A stretch of 64,000 nt of DNA, taken from the NCBI RefSeq assembly GCF_001005305.1, contig NZ_LBMH01000003.1:62001-126000 (forward strand), given 5' to 3'. The notes under the pieces are model-generated. The model was not told where the DNA came from and made no database searches. It saw only the letters and a program-made list of their open reading frames with translations. Of the stretch, positions 60,087 through 64,000 are shown piece after piece. The position numbers and the translations under genes are program-made. Position 1 is the stretch's first letter. The number at the start of each line of letters is the position of its first letter. The DNA comes from Kordia zhangzhouensis (GTDB lineage: Bacteria; Bacteroidota; Bacteroidia; Flavobacteriales; Flavobacteriaceae).

Positions 60087-61397
60087 TTATCCTCCGAAAT
60101 CATCAAATCGAATGTTTTCATCTGGAATACCGAAATCTTCTCCCATTTTTTGAACAGCTTGGTTCATTAATGGTGGTCCACAGAAATATAGTTCAATATC
60201 TTCTGGTGCCTCATGAAGATTTAGATAATTGTCAATTACACAATTGTGTATAAATCCAACAAAACCATCACCTTCTTCATCGTGAATATCTTTTTTCACT
60301 TTCCAGTTATCCTCTTCTAATGGCTCAGAAAGTGCCATGTAAAATTTAAAGTTTGGAAAGTCTCTCTCTAATTCTCTAAAGTGTTCAATGTAGAATAACT
60401 CTCGTTTTGAACGTCCTCCATACCAATAAGTAACTTTTCTACCAGTTTTTATCGTTTTGAACAAGTGGTATAAGTGCGAACGCATAGGTGCCATTCCTGC
60501 TCCTCCACCAACGTATAGCATTTCTGCATTAGACTCATTGATAAAGAACTCACCGTAAGGTCCAGAAATTACTACTTTGTCACCAGGTTTGCGTGCAAAG
60601 ATGTACGAGGAAGCAACTCCTGGATTTACATTCATCCATTGATTTTTGGCTCTATCCCAAGGCGGAGTTGCAATACGAACGTTCAACATAATCTCACGTC
60701 CTTCTGCTGGATACGACGCCATTGAATAGGCACGCTCTACTGTTTCTGTATTTTTCATTACCAAAGGCCATAATCCGAACTTATCCCATTCTGCTTGGAA
60801 CTTGTCTGGTCTTTCATGCTCTTCAGGGTGTGCCGTGATGTCAATCTCCTCATATTTTACTTCACATGGTGGAATTTCAATTTGAATATACCCACCTGCT
60901 TTGTAGTCCATATCTTCAGGAATTTCCACAACAAATTCTTTGATAAAAGAAGCAACATTGTAGTTACGAACCACGACAGCTTCCCACTTTTTAATTCCAA
61001 ATACTTCTTCTGGAATAGTGATGTTCATGTCTTGCTTTACTTTTACTTGACAAGCTAGACGAGCTCCATGTTGTAGTTCTTTTCTAGTAAAGTGAGGAGT
61101 TTCTGTTGGCAATGCTTCTCCACCACCTTCTAGTACGTGGCATTCACATTGAATACATGTTCCTCCACCTCCACAAGCAGATGGTAAGAATATTTTTTCA
61201 TTTCCTAATGTAGATAAAAGCGTACCTCCTGATGCTACTTCGATTTCTCTTTCACCATTAATTGTGATCTTTACAGGACCAGATGGAGATAGTTTTTGTT
61301 TTACAAACAACAATAAAGAGACTAATACTAAGGTGATTAGTAAAAAGGCACTTACTGTTGCTATAATCGTTCCTGTTGTACTTGCTGCTAATATCAT
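60087..61397 (-). CDS. nqrF: Na+-translocating NADH:quinone reductase subunit F
   Basis: A 436-residue membrane-anchored flavoprotein, the entry point for NADH. An N-terminal helix (about 10-30) is followed by a 2Fe-2S ferredoxin domain (SACGGGGTCIQCECHV with a fourth Cys in RLACQVK). The FAD domain has RAYSMAS and the NADH domain has GGGAGMAPMRSH. Length is slightly above the usual 405-425. It is the last nqr gene in the transcript, 4 bases after nqrE. Confidence 0.95.
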   Translation of the reverse strand: MILAASTTGTIIATVSAFLLITLVLVSLLLFVKQKLSPSGPVKITINGEREIEVASGGTLLSTLGNEKIFLPSACGGGGTCIQCECHVLEGGGEALPTETPHFTRKELQHGARLACQVKVKQDMNITIPEEVFGIKKWEAVVVRNYNVASFIKEFVVEIPEDMDYKAGGYIQIEIPPCEVKYEEIDITAHPEEHERPDKFQAEWDKFGLWPLVMKNTETVERAYSMASYPAEGREIMLNVRIATPPWDRAKNQWMNVNPGVASSYIFARKPGDKVVISGPYGEFFINESNAEMLYVGGGAGMAPMRSHLYHLFKTIKTGRKVTYWYGGRSKRELFYIEHFRELERDFPNFKFYMALSEPLEEDNWKVKKDIHDEEGDGFVGFIHNCVIDNYLNLHEAPEDIELYFCGPPLMNQAVQKMGEDFGIPDENIRFDDFGG

Positions 61398-61401
61398 ATT
61401 A

Positions 61402-62121
61402 TTAATCGATTACTTTTGTATTGTTAGCGATTTCTTTTGTCGCACTGTTATCTTGTACCGTTTCAATTTGAGCTGCTTTGTCATTTGCTTCAGTTGGCTC
61501 ATCGCCTCCTGTTAACATTCCTCCAAAACTCATAAAACCAATTGCCATTAATCCAGTGATGATAAATGTAATTCCTAACCCTCTTAATGGAGCTGGCACA
61601 CTAGAGTATCTGATTTTTTCACGAATAGCAGCAATAGCCAAGATTGCTAAAAACCATCCGATACCAGAACCGATACCATAAGTAGTTGCCAAACCTAATG
61701 TAGCAATTTCTCTAGATTGCATGAATAACGAACCTCCTAAGATTGCACAGTTTACCGCAATTAATGGTAAAAAGATTCCTAATGAGTTGTATAGCGAAGG
61801 TGAAAACTTTTCGACAACAATTTCTACTAATTGTACCATAGTTGCAATAGTTGCAATAAACATGATAAACGACAAGAAACTTAAGTCATACGAAGCGTAT
61901 TCTTCTCCTAACCATGATAAAGCACCTGGTTGTAATATGTATTGATCTAATAACCAGTTTAACGGCACTGTAATGGTTAGTACGAAAATCACGGCTGCTC
62001 CTAGTCCAACAGCAGTAGATACTTTTTTAGATACTGCAAGGTACGAACACATCCCTAAGAAGGTTGCAAATACCATGTTGTCTATGAATATTGATTTGAA
62101 AAATAATTCTACGTGTTCCAT
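61402..62121 (-). CDS. nqrE: Na+-translocating NADH:quinone reductase subunit E, with C-terminal extension
   Basis: A 239-residue integral membrane subunit with six helices. The conserved Cys pair region is [11 protein letters not shown] and [13 protein letters not shown]. Usual length is about 200; here a polar extension of about 40 residues ([20 protein letters not shown] and onward) is appended and should lie outside the membrane. It is 71 bases after nqrD. Confidence 0.94.
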   Translation of the reverse strand: MEHVELFFKSIFIDNMVFATFLGMCSYLAVSKKVSTAVGLGAAVIFVLTITVPLNWLLDQYILQPGALSWLGEEYASYDLSFLSFIMFIATIATMVQLVEIVVEKFSPSLYNSLGIFLPLIAVNCAILGGSLFMQSREIATLGLATTYGIGSGIGWFLAILAIAAIREKIRYSSVPAPLRGLGITFIITGLMAIGFMSFGGMLTGGDEPTEANDKAAQIETVQDNSATKEIANNTKVID

Positions 62122-62192
62122 ATTTTTTAGTATTGAGTTTTGAGCAATTTAGCATTGAGACATCTCATTTCTATAATAGCTCATTACTTCAT

Positions 62193-62825
62193 TTAGTCTT
62201 CTATTAAAGATTTATTTCTTGAACGTTGTACCCAAATAATGATTCCAACTACGATTAATGCCATTGGAGATAATAACATGAATCCGTTGTCTTCATATCC
62301 GATAGCATATAGCCCAGTTTTTTCAATTGGATCTCCTAGAACTTTCATTCCTAAAAGTGTTCCTGAACCTAGCAATTCTCTAAAGAATCCTACAATAATT
62401 AAGATGATTGCATATCCAAGCGCATTTCCAATTCCATCCAAAAATGATCTCCATGGTCCGTTACCCAACGCAAACGCTTCAAAACGCCCCATGATGATAC
62501 AGTTTGTAATAATTAATCCAACGAATACCGAAAGTGTTTTACTCAATTCATACGCAAAGGCTTTCAGCACCAAATCAACAATAATTACTAGTGTTGCAAC
62601 TACAATTAGCTGTACAATAATTCTAATTTTTGACGGAATGATATTACGCATTAATGAAATTACCACATTTCCTACACCTAATACGAATAATACCGAGATA
62701 GACATTACGATTGAAGCTTCTAACTCAGCCGTAATAGCTAGCGCAGAACAGATTCCTAATACCTGAATAGTAATTGGGTTATTGTCTGCTAATGGGTCTA
62801 AAATTAACTTACTATCTTTTCCCAT
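62193..62825 (-). CDS. nqrD: Na+-translocating NADH:quinone reductase subunit D
   Basis: A 210-residue membrane subunit with about six helices, including TNCIIMGRFEAFALGNGPWR, the conserved Cys-containing half-helix that pairs with NqrE around an iron site. Length matches the family. Its ATG is 3 bases after the nqrC stop. Confidence 0.95.
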   Translation of the reverse strand: MGKDSKLILDPLADNNPITIQVLGICSALAITAELEASIVMSISVLFVLGVGNVVISLMRNIIPSKIRIIVQLIVVATLVIIVDLVLKAFAYELSKTLSVFVGLIITNCIIMGRFEAFALGNGPWRSFLDGIGNALGYAIILIIVGFFRELLGSGTLLGMKVLGDPIEKTGLYAIGYEDNGFMLLSPMALIVVGIIIWVQRSRNKSLIED

Positions 62826-62828
62826 GAT

Positions 62829-63581
62829 TTATCCTTGTTTTTTTAAGTTTTGAAAATATGGCACATACAGACGTAGATCTTTTTTAATCATTGCTGTAAC
62901 TCCATCTCCTGTAATAGTTGCACCTGCAATTGCATCGATTTCAAAATCGTTTTTGTCTTCGTTTGTTGGGTCAGAGTTTGTTTTAGAAATTGTAATTCCT
63001 TTAAAAACACCCGCTTCTGTTAACAAATGCTCTCCGTAAAAATCGTCCATAAAATAACGCTGCTTGATGTTTGCTCCCAAACCTGGCGTTTCTCCTTTAT
63101 GGTCAAAGTATACACCTTGAACAACCATATTTTCATCCATAGCAACATATCCCCAAATTGCATCCCAAAGTCCTTTTCCTCTAATTGGAGCTATGTAGTA
63201 TTTTTTTCCGTCTTTTTCACCTACAAATAAAGGAAGTCTTCTAGCTTTTCCTTCTTTTGCTCTTGCTTGTTCTTTTTTAACGTCGATTAAGTATGCTTCA
63301 GCATTTTCTTTTACTTCTCCATTTTCGATAACCAATTGCTTTTTAATATACTTAGCAAACAGTTTTGGAGCTTCATCTGTAGAAACGAATGTGGCACTTC
63401 CTTCATCGTTATTATTGATTCCCATTGCATACAAAATGTTTTGTTGCTTTTCTAAACGCTCATTTTCGGAAATCAATGGTTTTAATGCTGATGCTAGATA
63501 CGCCAATAATGCACCCACTATTAATACCATTCCCACAGCGAATAGTACGGTATATGAATTTTTATCTGTTCTCTTTTCCAT
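62829..63581 (-). CDS. nqrC: Na+-translocating NADH:quinone reductase subunit C
   Basis: A 250-residue subunit with one N-terminal membrane helix (about 10-32) and a periplasmic FMN domain. The covalent-FMN site is the ApbE target motif seen as AIAGATITGDGVTAM, with Ala in place of the usual Ser of SGAT and Thr as the acceptor. Length is typical. It begins 2 bases after nqrB. Confidence 0.95.
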   Translation of the reverse strand: MEKRTDKNSYTVLFAVGMVLIVGALLAYLASALKPLISENERLEKQQNILYAMGINNNDEGSATFVSTDEAPKLFAKYIKKQLVIENGEVKENAEAYLIDVKKEQARAKEGKARRLPLFVGEKDGKKYYIAPIRGKGLWDAIWGYVAMDENMVVQGVYFDHKGETPGLGANIKQRYFMDDFYGEHLLTEAGVFKGITISKTNSDPTNEDKNDFEIDAIAGATITGDGVTAMIKKDLRLYVPYFQNLKKQG

Positions 63582-63583
63582 CG

Positions 63584-64000
63584 TTAAGCTGTTTTTACTT
63601 TTAGACGTTTCATTCGTTTCTTTACATTGGCTTGAACCACATAGTGATCAATGGTAGGTGCAAATACGTTCATCAACAAGATTGCTAAGAATACACCTTC
63701 AGGATATGCTGGGTTGAATACACGAATCATAATTGATATAAAACCAATTAAGAAACCATAAATCCATTTTCCTTTGTTTGTTTGTGCAGCTGTTACAGGA
63801 TCAGTTGCCATGTATACAGCTCCAAATAGAACACTTCCTATAATTAAGTGTTGCCAGAATGGCACATCCATTAATCCATAGAATTTGCTAGATTCAGTAA
63901 TCCAACCTGCATCGACTACACCATTAAATATTAATCCCATTACGAGTGCTCCAATAACAGTACTTAGCATGATTCTCCAACTTCCTATTTTTGTAAAAAT
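63584..64000 (-). CDS. nqrB: Na+-translocating NADH:quinone reductase subunit B, C-terminal part (start beyond window)
   Basis: The last 138 residues of NqrB, open to the window edge. FTKIGSWRIMLSTVIGALVM and PVTAAQTNKGKWIYG are typical of the C-terminal helices. The covalent-FMN site lies outside the window. The frame is continuous with the internal ATG at 63970. nqrA would be further upstream. Confidence 0.95.
   Translation of the reverse strand: MFTKIGSWRIMLSTVIGALVMGLIFNGVVDAGWITESSKFYGLMDVPFWQHLIIGSVLFGAVYMATDPVTAAQTNKGKWIYGFLIGFISIMIRVFNPAYPEGVFLAILLMNVFAPTIDHYVVQANVKKRMKRLKVKTA

Overview
The window is a low-G+C, gene-dense chromosomal segment from a marine-type member of the Flavobacteriaceae (Bacteroidota). 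The evidence is a type IX secretion C-terminal sorting domain, Bacteroidota promoter elements (TAnnTTTG) without Shine-Dalgarno sequences, a Na+-translocating NQR operon, LytTR/His_kinase two-component pairs with a reporter-type propeller sensor, DUF6702 and BT_0820-type HAD proteins, and small GG-leader Cys-rich peptides like those of Kordia and relatives. The genus is a guess; the family is fairly secure.

Layout. 0-9 kb: the 3' end of gap, a TPR hybrid histidine kinase, lpxK, a NIF3-like protein with a coiled-coil zinc-ribbon-type partner, a methyltransferase and a T9SS-exported N-formylglutamate-amidohydrolase-like protein. 9-17 kb: a POT peptide transporter and a minus-strand block encoding the meta-cleavage branch of tryptophan/kynurenine breakdown (ACMSD-like decarboxylase, SDR, 2-aminomuconate semialdehyde dehydrogenase-like ALDH, RidA-type deaminase). 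The matching early steps, kynurenine 3-monooxygenase and kynureninase, lie about 10 kb away at 25.6-28.3 kb. 3-hydroxyanthranilate dioxygenase and tryptophan dioxygenase are not in the window. 17-18.1 kb: a 100-bp palindromic repeat, a DUF1697 gene and an array of seven 42-bp imperfect tandem repeats. 18-25 kb: a LytTR two-component pair, a metallophosphoesterase, a dienelactone hydrolase, a phytanoyl-CoA dioxygenase-like protein and a TPM lipoprotein. 28-41 kb: a small membrane gene broken by an in-frame TAG, a large DUF3857/transglutaminase protein, an S8 protease, PAP2, TatA, an M1 peptidase, PepE and tRNA-Gly. 41-50 kb: acetyltransferases, a PD40 protein, M15 and M48 peptidases, an ankyrin protein, gpmI, a thioredoxin-like lipoprotein, map and a methyltransferase. 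55-64 kb: apbE, a small conserved protein, an S9 peptidase and nqrF-E-D-C-B (nqrB runs off the edge); ApbE flavinylates NqrB and NqrC.

The most unusual region is 49.7-55.5 kb. A propeller histidine kinase and LytTR regulator (51-54.6 kb) are flanked by three Cys-rich GG-leader peptide genes and by intergenic tandem copies of AGTTGCTGAAAGT spaced exactly 21 bp. That is the geometry expected of LytTR-type binding sites. One tandem site precedes the kinase gene, one precedes the peptide gene after the regulator, and one precedes a predicted short terminator-ended RNA. The two peptide genes on the other side share a different conserved upstream block. I read this as a candidate self-regulated peptide circuit. 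No lanthionine synthetase, peptide-cleaving transporter or other maturation enzyme is in the window. Two more GG-leader peptides (40.5 and 44.6 kb) are scattered outside it.
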